Of a stretch of DNA of 14,044 nt, positions 1 through 7,021 are shown piece after piece; the first letter of the stretch is position 1; every line of letters starts with the position of its first letter. The position numbers and the translations under genes were made by a program. The notes below the pieces were generated by a model. That model was not told where the DNA came from, did no database searches, and was given only the letters and a program-made list of their open reading frames with translations. The stretch comes from Rhodoferax sp. (lineage in GTDB: Bacteria; Pseudomonadota; Gammaproteobacteria; Burkholderiales; Burkholderiaceae_C): NCBI GenBank assembly GCA_029946045.1, contig JAQSDS010000426.1:1-14044 (forward strand). The letters run 5' to 3'.

Positions 1-6
1 AACAGC

Positions 7-1041
7 TTAAAGTGTTTGCAGCAACTTCTTGATGGGTGCGGGCAAGCCAATTTTGGCGATTTGCGCAGCGCCAAACCATTGCCCGTCCAGTGCCAACGCC
101 GGTCTCCCAGGCACCGTGAGCAGGACCGGATGCAAATACAAGTCCTTGTGCGTCAGCACATGCTTGAACGACGGCTGATCCTGCAAGCCATTGGCTTGCA
201 GCGGTGCTACCGCAGCCGCCAGCGCCGGCCTGTCTTCAAACAAGGGCAAGCAATATAAACCAGCCCAGACGCCCGGGGTGGGTCGCTGACTCAACCAGAC
301 CGCACCGTCCTCAGACACAAGCCATAACAACCAGATCGACTGGGCACTGCGTTTGAGTTTGCGGGTCTTCAGGGGGTATTTTTCAACTGCATCCATGGCG
401 AAGGCAACACAGCGTTCGGACAGGGGGCAAGCCAGACACCCCGGATTTTTGGTGGCACACAGCGTGGCACCCAGGTCCATCATGCCCTGGGTGTAACGCG
501 CCATGTTGTGCAACAAATTGTCGGTTGGCAACAATTGTGTGGCCTGGTCCCACAAGCGGCGCTCGTTCGCGGCCAGCGCCAAGTCGTCGCCAAACCCCAG
601 GAATCGGGTCAGCACCCGCTTGACATTACCATCCAGAATGGCCGCCCGCTCGCCAAAACACAGCGCGGCAACAGCTGCTGCGGTAGATGGGCCAATGCCC
701 GGCAGGGTTTGCAGTTGCCTGGCCGACCGCGGAAACGTGCCGCCATACAAACGCACGACCTCCTGTGCGCAACGGTGCAGGTTACGGGCGCGGCTGTAAT
801 AACCCAAACCTGCCCACAAATGCAGCACCTCGTCCAACGGCGCTTGCGCCAGCGCCTGCACATTGGCGAAGCGTGCCAAAAATCGGGCAAAGTAGGCTTG
901 CACCGTGGCCACCTGCGTTTGCTGCAACATGATCTCGGAGAGCCAGACACGGTAAGGGTCGCGCGTGTTTTGCCAAGGCAGATCGTGGCGGCCCCAAGTC
1001 GCCTGCCAGTGCACCACCCGGGATGCCAAAAAACCGTCCAT
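7..1041 (-). CDS. mutY: Adenine DNA glycosylase MutY
   Basis: MutY removes adenine mispaired with 8-oxoguanine in the GO repair pathway; it acts in the cytoplasm on DNA. The 344-residue length is normal for the family. Visible features in order: the catalytic Glu36 in SEIMLQQTQV, GLGYYSRARNL at about 78-88, a helix-hairpin-helix LPGIGPSTAAAV at 113-124, the catalytic Asp137 in ILDGNVKRVL, and the iron-sulfur loop C195-X6-C202-X2-C205-X5-C211. A NUDIX-like C-terminal domain, which reads 8-oxoG, covers roughly 230-344. The E. coli FSH recognition tripeptide appears here as Leu-Thr-His (about 296-298). The gene lies 24 bases downstream of mutM on the same strand, so co-transcription is likely. 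The ribosome site is weak (GTGAGAAC about 10 bases upstream). The identification is secure; the complete stop codon lies at the window edge. Confidence 0.97.
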   Translation of the reverse strand: MDGFLASRVVHWQATWGRHDLPWQNTRDPYRVWLSEIMLQQTQVATVQAYFARFLARFANVQALAQAPLDEVLHLWAGLGYYSRARNLHRCAQEVVRLYGGTFPRSARQLQTLPGIGPSTAAAVAALCFGERAAILDGNVKRVLTRFLGFGDDLALAANERRLWDQATQLLPTDNLLHNMARYTQGMMDLGATLCATKNPGCLACPLSERCVAFAMDAVEKYPLKTRKLKRSAQSIWLLWLVSEDGAVWLSQRPTPGVWAGLYCLPLFEDRPALAAAVAPLQANGLQDQPSFKHVLTHKDLYLHPVLLTVPGRPALALDGQWFGAAQIAKIGLPAPIKKLLQTL

Positions 1042-1065
1042 CAGAAAGTTCTCACAACAAACCAG

Positions 1066-1881
1066 TCAGGACTTCTGACAGGTGACACAGTAAAACGTGG
1101 CGCGCTGGCCCTGCTTGATCAGGCGCACCGGACTGGCGCACACATGACAGGGCAAACCGGCACGACCATAAACCATGGTCTGCAACTGGAAATAGCCGGC
1201 CTGGCCACTGGCACTGGAGAAATCGCGCAAGGTGCTGCCGCCCAGCGTGACGGCCTGGTCCAAGACCTTCACAATGGCAGCATGCAAGCGCGCGACGCGC
1301 GGTCGGCTCAGCCGGGCGGCCGACACGGTGGGTCGAATGCCCGCCTGGAATAGCGCCTCGGACGCATAAATATTGCCCACCCCCACCACCGCCTCACCAG
1401 CCAGCAACACCGACTTGATCGCCATCTGGTGGCGCTTGAGCTGGGCCTGAAATCCGGCCAACTCAAACGCATCGCCCAAAGGCTCCGGCCCCAGCCGTCC
1501 CAGCAACTTGTGCGCCATCGGAGCAGCCAGGTTGTCAACGTAAACCACGGCACCAAAGCGGCGTGGGTCATGCAAACGCAAAATGCCCTGCGAGGTGACC
1601 AGATCAAAATGGTCATGCACACCCGCAGCAGGAAGCACCGGTGCAAAACGCAAACTGCCTGACATGCCCAGATGCAGCAGCAAAACGCCCTGATCCAATT
1701 GAAGCAGCAGGTACTTGCCACGCCGACCAACCGAGCGCACACACCGACCCAGCAGTTGCTCGGGTAAGCAGCCCAGTGGCCAGCGCAGGGGCTTGCCAAG
1801 CTGCACCGCCTGCACGGTGGCGTTTTCAATGGCAGCGGCAAAACTGCGCCGGGTCACTTCTACTTCGGGTAATTCAGGCAT
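1066..1881 (-). CDS. mutM: Formamidopyrimidine-DNA glycosylase MutM (Fpg)
   Basis: MutM excises 8-oxoguanine and formamidopyrimidines and cleaves the strand by beta,delta-elimination. The protein begins MPELPEVE; after Met removal, the Pro at position 2 becomes the N-terminal nucleophile and Glu3 is the catalytic acid. Further family residues are Lys56 (GRRGKYLLL), the intercalation residues Met73, Arg108 and Phe109, Asn170 ([12 protein letters not shown]), and Arg260. A C-terminal zinc finger is formed by C245-X2-C248-X16-C265-X2-C268. The 271 residues match the usual length. The start is fixed by the mandatory MPELPE terminus, with a purine-rich ribosome site (AGAAGAAGG) just upstream. It is the first gene of a likely mutM-mutY operon, and is divergent from the TPR gene across only 41 bases. 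Confidence 0.98.
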   Translation of the reverse strand: MPELPEVEVTRRSFAAAIENATVQAVQLGKPLRWPLGCLPEQLLGRCVRSVGRRGKYLLLQLDQGVLLLHLGMSGSLRFAPVLPAAGVHDHFDLVTSQGILRLHDPRRFGAVVYVDNLAAPMAHKLLGRLGPEPLGDAFELAGFQAQLKRHQMAIKSVLLAGEAVVGVGNIYASEALFQAGIRPTVSAARLSRPRVARLHAAIVKVLDQAVTLGGSTLRDFSSASGQAGYFQLQTMVYGRAGLPCHVCASPVRLIKQGQRATFYCVTCQKS

Positions 1882-1910
1882 GGCCTTCTTCTCATTTGAC
1901 AGACATGAAT

Positions 1911-1916
1911 TATTAT
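1911..1916 (+). promoter_or_regulatory. Candidate -10 box for a leaderless TPR-gene transcript
   Basis: TATTAT (5/6 to TATAAT) ends seven bases before the A of the preferred start codon at 1923, so transcription would begin on the start codon itself. No Shine-Dalgarno sequence precedes that ATG, which fits a leaderless mRNA. The -35 region at normal spacing (CTTCTC) is poor. The overlapping reverse complement CATAAT (1912-1917) could serve as the -10 of mutM on the other strand. Confidence 0.4.
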
Positions 1917-1922
1917 GACCAC

Positions 1923-3659
1923 ATGCGTCTACCTTACCGTCTCCTGTTCACCCTGTTGACCACTTGCTGCGTCAACGTCCATGCGCAAGCCACGGCTCCA
2001 ACTGAAGCCCCGGCCACCAGCTCGGCGCTTGATGGTCAGCTTTTTTACCAGTTGTTGCTTGGCGAATTCAACGCGCAGGCACAAGAGCCCGCTGCGGCTT
2101 TTTCCCTGCTGCTCGACGCCGCGCGCAAAACAGGCGACGAAGCCCTTTTCAGGCGTTCGGTGCAGCTTGCCTTGCGCGCTCGCTCAGGAGATTCGGCGCT
2201 TCAGGCGGCCAAAGCCTGGCAAGAAGCCCTACCGACCTCCCAGGAAGCCAACCGCTTTGTCCTGCAAATTTTGTTGAACCTGAACCGTCCGGCGGAAACG
2301 CTGGAGACGCTCAAACGCCTGCTGGCACTCACGCCCGCGCCGGAACGTGCTGACACGATCTGGGCCATCCCTGGCCTGTATGAGCGCACCAGCAATAAAC
2401 AACTTGCGGTGACGGTCGTTCAAAAAGCCTTGACGCCCCTGTTCAACGACCCCAAGCTGGGAGCCACAGCCTGGGCCACGTTGGGACGCCTATGGATGGC
2501 TGCGGGCAATCCGGATGCCGCCTTGAGCGCCGCCACCAAAGCGCAAAGCTTTGCAACGCATCAGGAGCACCCGGCCTGGTTGGCCCTGAGCCTGATGCGA
2601 GCCGAAGTGACCCAAGCCGAAAGTCTGGTCAAAAATTACCTGGCCAACGGCCCCAGCACAGAATTCCGCATGGCCTACGCACAAACGCTGCTGCTGGCCA
2701 AGCGCCATGCCGAAGCGCTCAAAGAGCTGCAAAGCATCATTCAACAGCAACCAGACAATGCCGCAGCCACGCTACTTCAAGGCGCGCTCCATCTGGAAAT
2801 AGCGCAGTTGGACGCCGCACAGGCCGATTTCTTGCGCTACCTGGAACTGATGAAAGCCCAAACCACAGCGCCAACCAGCCTACCGACGCCCCGTGGACTT
2901 TCCCAGGCTTACCTCTCGCTGGCGCAAATTGCGCTGCTGCGCAAGGACCTGCCGCAGGCCCAGAACTGGTTGCAACGCGTCGATCACCCCGACGATTTTT
3001 TGCCTGCACAGCTGCGGCTTGCAGGGCTGATGGCACAGCAAGGCCAGCTTGAAGCAGCGCTGACACTGATCCGCAGCTTGCCAGAGCGCAAAGCCAGCGA
3101 TGCTCGCCTCAAACGCAGTGCAGAAGTCCAACTGCTGCGCGATCAAAAACAATTTTCCCTGGCCCGCAGCGTGCTCGAGACAGCCTTGGCCGACGACCCT
3201 GAAGACACCGAGACGGTCTACGACTTGGCCATGCTGGCCGAAAAAATGGACGATCTGGTGGAAATGGAACGGCTTTTGCGCCAGTTGATGCTAGCTAAAC
3301 CGGAAGACCCCCAGGCCTACAACGCCCTGGGATACGCGCTGGCAGACCGAGGCCAGCGCCTGCCCGAAGCCCGACAACTGATTGAGAATGCGCTGGCACT
3401 CACGCCCAACGATCCTTTTATTGTGGACAGCCTGGCCTGGGTGGCCTTCCGCATGGGGCAAAACGACGAGGCCTTGCGCTTGCTGCGCAACGCATTCAGC
3501 CAAAGACCGGATGCAGAAATTGCAGCCCATTTGGGTGAGGTGCTGTGGGTCAGCGGGCACGCCGATGAGGCCAGGAAAATCTGGCGCGAAGGACTCGAAC
3601 TCAATCCTGATAACGAGACCCTCAAGGCGACATTGCAGCGCTTGCGTGTGGCGCTGTGA
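1923..3659 (+). CDS. Secreted tetratricopeptide-repeat protein, LbcA-like
   Basis: A 578-residue exported TPR protein. The N-terminus ([16 protein letters not shown]...VHAQA) looks like a signal peptide with likely signal peptidase I cleavage after A21 or A23. A lipoprotein reading (LTTC, Cys15) is possible, but Thr at -1 is atypical. Helical A/L-rich repeats fill the rest. The clearest TPRs lie near the C-terminus from about residue 463 ([46 protein letters not shown]). The position directly before lolB and ispE, and the length, match what I recall of P. aeruginosa PA4667 (LbcA), a lipoprotein adaptor for the protease CtpA; this orthology is inference. The start at 1923 is preferred because it gives a clean signal peptide; an in-frame ATG at 1905 would add MNYYDH. 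Its stop overlaps the lolB start by four bases (GTGA), implying translational coupling. Confidence 0.85.
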   Translation: MRLPYRLLFTLLTTCCVNVHAQATAPTEAPATSSALDGQLFYQLLLGEFNAQAQEPAAAFSLLLDAARKTGDEALFRRSVQLALRARSGDSALQAAKAWQEALPTSQEANRFVLQILLNLNRPAETLETLKRLLALTPAPERADTIWAIPGLYERTSNKQLAVTVVQKALTPLFNDPKLGATAWATLGRLWMAAGNPDAALSAATKAQSFATHQEHPAWLALSLMRAEVTQAESLVKNYLANGPSTEFRMAYAQTLLLAKRHAEALKELQSIIQQQPDNAAATLLQGALHLEIAQLDAAQADFLRYLELMKAQTTAPTSLPTPRGLSQAYLSLAQIALLRKDLPQAQNWLQRVDHPDDFLPAQLRLAGLMAQQGQLEAALTLIRSLPERKASDARLKRSAEVQLLRDQKQFSLARSVLETALADDPEDTETVYDLAMLAEKMDDLVEMERLLRQLMLAKPEDPQAYNALGYALADRGQRLPEARQLIENALALTPNDPFIVDSLAWVAFRMGQNDEALRLLRNAFSQRPDAEIAAHLGEVLWVSGHADEARKIWREGLELNPDNETLKATLQRLRVAL

Positions 3660-4162
3660 ACAAGCGCCTTGCTGCATCGCTGCTGGGTTTGTGCTTGCTG
3701 ATTACCCTGGTCGGTTGCGCCGTACCCAGCCGCACTGCTGGCGACAAAGCCGCCAGAACTAGCAGCTGGAGCGGTCGAATGTCCGTGCGGGTTGAGGCCA
3801 GCCCGGCCATGGGTCCGCAGGCGTTTTCCGCTACTTTTGAACTACAGGGTGGGCCCAGCCAGGGGCAATTGCACTTTTACACCCCGCTCGGCAGCACCGC
3901 CGCGGCCATTGCCTGGACCCCCCAGCAGGCCCAAATGCAATCTGGCATGGACACCCAGTACTTCAACAACATCACCGAATTGATCGAGCGCGTGCTCGGC
4001 ACCCCGGTGCCCGTGGCCGCGCTGTTTGCCTGGCTGGCTGGCGACCACTTGAGCCTGGATGGCTGGCAAGTCGACCAGTCGCAGTTTGACAGTGGCAAAA
4101 TTACTGCTCGACGCGTCAGCCCTTTGCCGGGTGCAGAAATTCGTGTCGTCCTTGAACCCTGA
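3656..4162 (+). CDS. lolB: Outer-membrane lipoprotein receptor LolB
   Basis: LolB accepts lipoproteins from the periplasmic carrier LolA and inserts them into the outer membrane, completing the Lol pathway. The protein has a type II signal peptide ([20 protein letters not shown]) with lipobox L-V-G-C and modified Cys21. Family signatures follow: WSGRMSVRVE, a beta-strand series ending GQLHFYTPLGSTAA, then a conserved region around TPVPVAALFAWLAGD and LDGWQVDQ. At 168 residues it is shorter than E. coli LolB (about 207), with the family core intact. It starts with GTG overlapping the TPR stop, with no clear ribosome site, so it is probably translated by coupling to the upstream gene. The ispE neighbour is the classical lolB partner. 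Confidence 0.93.
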   Translation: MNKRLAASLLGLCLLITLVGCAVPSRTAGDKAARTSSWSGRMSVRVEASPAMGPQAFSATFELQGGPSQGQLHFYTPLGSTAAAIAWTPQQAQMQSGMDTQYFNNITELIERVLGTPVPVAALFAWLAGDHLSLDGWQVDQSQFDSGKITARRVSPLPGAEIRVVLEP

Positions 4163-4203
4163 ACACCGGCCCTGTAAGCCAAAGCCACATCTGTAGCGTC
4201 TTG

Positions 4204-5037
4204 ATGAAATCCCTGTTTGACATCCCGGCCCCCGCCAAGCTCAACCTGTTTTTGCACATTGTTGGCCGCCGCACCGATGGCTACCATTTGCTGGAATCGG
4301 TGTTCATGCTGATCGACTGGTGCGACACCCTGCACTTTGAGAAGCGCACAGACGGCGTCATCAGCCGCGAAGACCTGACGACCGCGCTGCCCGCTGATGA
4401 CCTGATTGTTCGCGCTGCACGCGCCTTGCAACAACGCAGCGGCTGCAGCCAGGGTGCCCACATCAGCATTGCCAAATCCATCCCGGAACAGGCTGGCCTC
4501 GGTGGCGGCTCATCAGACGCCGCATCGACCCTGTTGGCGCTGAACCGTTTGTGGGAACTCAGGCTGAGCCTGGCACAACTCCAGACCATCGGCCTGCAAC
4601 TGGGTGCCGACGTGCCCTTTTTTTTGGGCGGACACAACGCCTGGGTCAGCGGGATTGGCGAAAAAATGACACCCATCGCGCTGAACGCCGCCCGGTTTCT
4701 GGTGGTCAAACCCAGCAACGGCCTGCAAACTCAGAGAATTTTTTCACATCCGAACTTAAAAAGGGACAGCAAAGCCGCTAGAATATCCGACTTCGCTGCA
4801 GACGCATTTGGCTTTGGCCACAACGACCTGCAGCCTGTTGCTGAGTTGCTTTGTCCCGCTGTCACGCAAGCCCTTTCGTGGTGTCGTGATCACGGACTGA
4901 ACGCCAGAATGACAGGTTCCGGGAGTGCAGTGTTTGCAAGAATTGCGGAAGATTTTGAAGCCGGTGTTGTTACCGATTTTCAAAGTAGACTATGCCGCAA
5001 TTTGACAGTTCATCCTCTTCAGGGGTGGGCTGTTTAG
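4204..5037 (+). CDS. ispE: 4-diphosphocytidyl-2-C-methyl-D-erythritol kinase IspE
   Basis: IspE is a GHMP kinase that phosphorylates CDP-methylerythritol in the non-mevalonate (MEP) isoprenoid pathway. The 277 residues are typical. Seen in order: PAPAKLNLFLHIVGRRTDGYH with the active-site Lys12, the glycine-rich ATP loop AGLGGGSSDAA (97-107), GADVPFFLGG with catalytic Asp136, and the C-terminal GHMP motif ARMTGSGSAVFA. The start is ATG 4204; an in-frame TTG at 4201 directly before it is less likely. No ribosome site is obvious. The gene follows lolB by 41 bases and precedes tRNA-Gln by 41 bases. Two parts of the 3' third (about 4729-4790 and 4961-4995) use AT-rich, rare codons (AGA, TTA, AGG, ATA, CTA) unlike the rest of the gene and hold promoter-like sequences. 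A T8 tract at 4618-4625 encodes part of the conserved PFFLG. Confidence 0.97.
   Translation: MKSLFDIPAPAKLNLFLHIVGRRTDGYHLLESVFMLIDWCDTLHFEKRTDGVISREDLTTALPADDLIVRAARALQQRSGCSQGAHISIAKSIPEQAGLGGGSSDAASTLLALNRLWELRLSLAQLQTIGLQLGADVPFFLGGHNAWVSGIGEKMTPIALNAARFLVVKPSNGLQTQRIFSHPNLKRDSKAARISDFAADAFGFGHNDLQPVAELLCPAVTQALSWCRDHGLNARMTGSGSAVFARIAEDFEAGVVTDFQSRLCRNLTVHPLQGWAV
4756..4784 (+). promoter_or_regulatory. Candidate sigma-70 promoter inside ispE for tRNA-Gln/prs
   Basis: TTAAAA (4756-4761), a 17-base spacer, then TAGAAT (4779-4784) resemble a housekeeping promoter; the expected start is near 4791, about 288 bases before the tRNA. In the ispE reading frame these bases are the codons TTA AAA AGG and GCT AGA ATA. 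These are rare Leu, Arg and Ile codons in a gene that otherwise prefers G/C-ending codons, so the sequence looks constrained for more than protein. E. coli is known to have a prs promoter within the upstream gene. Confidence 0.5.
4967..4995 (+). promoter_or_regulatory. Weaker second promoter-like element in the ispE 3' end
   Basis: TTGTTA (4967-4972) is followed by AGTAGACTATGC; possible -10 boxes are GACTAT (4988-4993, 15-base spacer) or CTATGC (4990-4995, 17-base spacer). The frame reads AGT AGA CTA, again rare codons. It would place a start near 5000, about 80 bases before tRNA-Gln. Neither -10 is close to consensus, so this is only a candidate. Confidence 0.25.
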
Positions 5038-5078
5038 CAAGAGTTATCGGTTGTTCATGTTTCATGAGCAACCCGTGT

Positions 5079-5155
5079 AGGGGAGTCGCCAAGCTGGTTA
5101 AGGCACTGGATTTTGATTCCAGCATGCGAAGGTTCGAATCCTTCCTCCCCTGCCA
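5079..5155 (+). tRNA. tRNA-Gln (anticodon TTG)
   Basis: A complete cloverleaf can be folded by eye. The acceptor arm AGGGGAG pairs fully with CTCCCCT. The D arm is GCC/GGC. The anticodon stem CTGGA/TCCAG encloses loop TTTTGAT, giving anticodon TTG (UUG, reading CAA and, by wobble, CAG). The variable loop is CATGC. The T arm is GAAGG-TTCGAAT-CCTTC. The discriminator is G, and CCA is encoded (5153-5155). The sequence closely resembles bacterial glutamine tRNAs. It lies between ispE and prs, with 41 bases before and 63 after and no terminator following, so a shared tRNA-prs primary transcript is likely. Confidence 0.98.
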
Positions 5156-5165
5156 AATTTTTACA

Positions 5166-5184
5166 CATGTCCACTTGAGACATG
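5166..5184 (+). other. Small hairpin between tRNA-Gln and prs
   Basis: CATGTC (5166-5171) and GACATG (5179-5184) form a perfect six-base stem with a seven-base loop CACTTGA, ten bases after the tRNA CCA end. No T-run follows, so it is not an intrinsic terminator. It could mark the 3' trailer processed from the tRNA or the start of the prs leader. It is a short stem and may be chance. Confidence 0.3.
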
Positions 5185-5218
5185 AAACTGCCACAGCGAT
5201 TCATAAGTTGGGATCTCC

Positions 5219-6196
5219 ATGCACGCCGAACAAACCCCTGATTTCATGGTTTTTACAGGCAATGCCAATCCCGTACTGGCGAATGACATTGCAAAATACC
5301 TCCATATCAGCCTGGGCAATGCCGAGGTCGGTCGGTTTTCTGATGGTGAAGTCACTGTCGAAATCAAGCAAAACGTCCGTGCCCGGGACGTCTTTGTGGT
5401 GCAAAGCACCTGTGCCCCGACCAACGAAAATCTGATGGAACTGCTGATCATGGTGGACGCCCTCAAGCGGGCTTCCGCCGAACGTATCAGTGCTGTCATT
5501 CCCTATTTTGGTTATGCCCGGCAAGACCGCCGTCCGCGCTCCAGCCGCGTGCCGATTTCGGCCAAGGTGGTTGCCAACATGTTGCAAGCCGTGGGTGTCG
5601 CCCGTGTTCTGACCATGGACCTGCATGCCGATCAGATCCAGGGCTTTTTTGACATTCCCGTTGACAACATTTATGCCTCACCCGTTTTGCTCGGTGACCT
5701 GCGGCAAAAAAACTATGACGACCTGATTGTGGTGTCGCCCGACGTCGGTGGTGTGGTGCGCGCCCGGGCGCTGGCCAAGCAACTCAATTGCGATCTCGCC
5801 ATCATCGACAAGCGCCGCCCCAAGGCCAATGTCAGTGAAGTCATGCACGTGATCGGTGAAATCGATGGCCGCAACTGCGTCATCATGGACGACATGATCG
5901 ACACCGCAGGCACGCTGGTCAAGGCTGCCGAAGTGCTGAAGGAGCGCGGCGCCAAAAAGGTGTACGCCTACTGCACCCACCCCATTTTTTCAGGTCCGGC
6001 CATCGAACGCATCACCACCGGTGCGGCACTCGATGAGGTGGTCGTGACCAACACCATCCCGTTATCGGCTGCGGCCATGGCCTGTCCCAAGATTCGCCAG
6101 CTCAGTGTGGCACCGCTCATTGGCGAGACCATTCAGCGCATCGCTGCAGGCAAATCGGTGATGAGTTTTTTCTCTGATCAGGAAAACCTTTTCTGA
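5219..6196 (+). CDS. prs: Ribose-phosphate pyrophosphokinase (PRPP synthetase)
   Basis: Prs makes PRPP from ribose 5-phosphate and ATP for nucleotide, histidine, tryptophan and NAD synthesis. At 325 residues it is about ten longer than E. coli Prs because of the N-terminus MHAEQTPDF. Class I features are plain: GRFSDGEV near 38-45, [14 protein letters not shown] (62-75), [10 protein letters not shown] (96-105), [12 protein letters not shown] with metal-binding His136, the flexible loop [13 protein letters not shown] (198-210), and the PRPP-binding loop DDMIDTAGT (224-232). The start at 5219 is chosen for GGGAT about five bases upstream; ATG at 5246 ([11 protein letters not shown]) is an alternative that also leaves the fold intact. 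The gene follows tRNA-Gln and is followed by a hairpin with a T-run before rplY. Confidence 0.97.
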   Translation: MHAEQTPDFMVFTGNANPVLANDIAKYLHISLGNAEVGRFSDGEVTVEIKQNVRARDVFVVQSTCAPTNENLMELLIMVDALKRASAERISAVIPYFGYARQDRRPRSSRVPISAKVVANMLQAVGVARVLTMDLHADQIQGFFDIPVDNIYASPVLLGDLRQKNYDDLIVVSPDVGGVVRARALAKQLNCDLAIIDKRRPKANVSEVMHVIGEIDGRNCVIMDDMIDTAGTLVKAAEVLKERGAKKVYAYCTHPIFSGPAIERITTGAALDEVVVTNTIPLSAAAMACPKIRQLSVAPLIGETIQRIAAGKSVMSFFSDQENLF

Positions 6197-6210
6197 TCAG
6201 ATTTCAAGTG

Positions 6211-6243
6211 GCCGGTACCACCGTCAAAGGTGCCCGGCTTTTT
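6211..6243 (+). terminator. Probable intrinsic terminator or attenuator between prs and rplY
   Basis: GCCGG (6211-6215) pairs with CCGGC (6234-6238) and CACC (6219-6222) pairs with GGTG (6229-6232), with a three-base bulge on one side and one base on the other, loop GTCAAA, followed by TTTTT. It lies 14 bases after the prs stop and ends 45 bases before the rplY start. It may end the prs mRNA, or partly attenuate read-through into rplY, since no clear rplY promoter is seen between. Confidence 0.55.
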
Positions 6244-6278
6244 CAACCAGGGTGCCGCTGGTCGCGGTGGGCCCTTCC

Positions 6279-6283
6279 AGGAG
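6279..6283 (+). promoter_or_regulatory. Ribosome binding site of rplY
   Basis: A full AGGAG, five bases before ATG 6289, fixes the rplY start. An upstream in-frame ATG at 6208 would add 27 residues but lies across the terminator hairpin and has no family support. Confidence 0.85.
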
Positions 6284-6288
6284 TTTTT

Positions 6289-6936
6289 ATGAAATTTGCC
6301 GCTTTTGAGCGTTCCAAGCAGGGCACGGGTGCGAGCCGCCGTCTCCGCATCGCCGGTCGCACGCCCGGTATTGTTTATGGTGGCGCAACGCCCCCCCAGG
6401 TGATCGAAGTTGATCACAACGCCCTGTGGCATGCGCTGAAAAAAGAAGCCTTCCACTCCAGCGTTCTGAGCATGGAGATTGGCGACACCAGCAGCCCGGT
6501 GCTGTTGCGCGACGTTCAGGTTCACCCCTTCAAGCAGCTCATCCTGCACGTGGACTTCCAGCGCGTCGACGCTTCGACCAAACTGCACATGAAAGTGCCA
6601 TTGCACTTCTTCGGTGACGAAAATTCACCCGCCATCAAATCCGAAGGCTGCATTGCCAACCACGTGATCAGCGAAATTGACGTGCTGTGCCTGCCGGGCG
6701 ACCTGCCAGAATTCATCAAGGTGGACTTGAGCGGCCTCAGAAAAGGCTCGTCGCTGCACCTCGCTGAAATCGCCCTGCCCAAGGGCGTGTCGGCGGTCAA
6801 GCGCGGCAGCGACAAAAACCCGGTGATCGTCTCCGTGGTGGCGGTTGCTGGCGCCGAACCAGTCGCTGCTGCCGAACCGGCTGCGGACGCTGCGGCCAAA
6901 CCGGCTGCAAAACCAGCTGCTAAAGCCAAGAAATAA
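6289..6936 (+). CDS. rplY: 50S ribosomal protein L25/Ctc/TL5 (long form)
   Basis: L25 binds 5S rRNA in the large ribosomal subunit. This is the two-domain Ctc/TL5 form of 215 residues, not the single-domain E. coli type (94 residues). The N-terminal 5S-binding domain shows [25 protein letters not shown] and [12 protein letters not shown]. The C-terminal TL5 domain follows from about residue 100 ([42 protein letters not shown]). The last 30 or so residues form a low-complexity Ala/Pro/Lys tail ([14 protein letters not shown]), probably disordered and basic. A strong AGGAG ribosome site fixes the start. The gene sits between a hairpin after prs and a very strong terminator, so it may be an mRNA of its own. 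Confidence 0.97.
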   Translation: MKFAAFERSKQGTGASRRLRIAGRTPGIVYGGATPPQVIEVDHNALWHALKKEAFHSSVLSMEIGDTSSPVLLRDVQVHPFKQLILHVDFQRVDASTKLHMKVPLHFFGDENSPAIKSEGCIANHVISEIDVLCLPGDLPEFIKVDLSGLRKGSSLHLAEIALPKGVSAVKRGSDKNPVIVSVVAVAGAEPVAAAEPAADAAAKPAAKPAAKAKK

Positions 6937-6952
6937 GCATCCGTGCTTAGGC

Positions 6953-6985
6953 AAAGGGCTCACCCAAGGTGAGCCCTTTTTTTTT
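6953..6985 (+). terminator. Strong Rho-independent terminator after rplY
   Basis: AAAGGGCTCACC (6953-6964) pairs perfectly with GGTGAGCCCTTT (6968-6979) around a CAA loop, and a run of nine Ts (6977-6985) ends the element. It begins 16 bases after the rplY stop and separates rplY from pth. Confidence 0.96.
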
Positions 6986-7009
6986 AGCTGCAACGCATTC
7001 GACAATTCA

Positions 7010-7015
7010 GATAAT
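7010..7015 (+). promoter_or_regulatory. Candidate -10 box for a leaderless pth transcript
   Basis: GATAAT (5/6 to consensus) ends seven bases before the A of the pth start codon (7022), placing the predicted transcription start on the ATG. The 36 bases between terminator and ATG hold no Shine-Dalgarno sequence, and the terminator upstream means pth needs its own promoter. No good -35 is seen (GCTGCA at 17-base spacing). Confidence 0.5.
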
Positions 7016-7021
7016 AGCGAC

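Noticed and set aside
508..1353. A plus-strand open frame crossing mutY and mutM antisense.
   Set aside because: Both minus-strand genes have full catalytic motifs; the antisense product shows no domain and spans the gap between two genes.
1896..1901. TTGACA hexamer in the mutM/TPR gap, considered as the -35 for the TPR gene.
   Set aside because: It lies only nine bases before TATTAT, and no -10 exists at normal spacing.
4614..4629. GCCC-T8-GGGC inside ispE, considered as a hairpin or slippage site.
   Set aside because: It encodes the conserved PFFLG motif; a four-base stem around eight Ts is not a terminator.
5002..5007. Perfect TTGACA hexamer at the ispE 3' end, considered as the -35 for tRNA-Gln.
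   Set aside because: At 15-19 base spacing the downstream sequence is GC-rich (around GTGGGC) with no -10.
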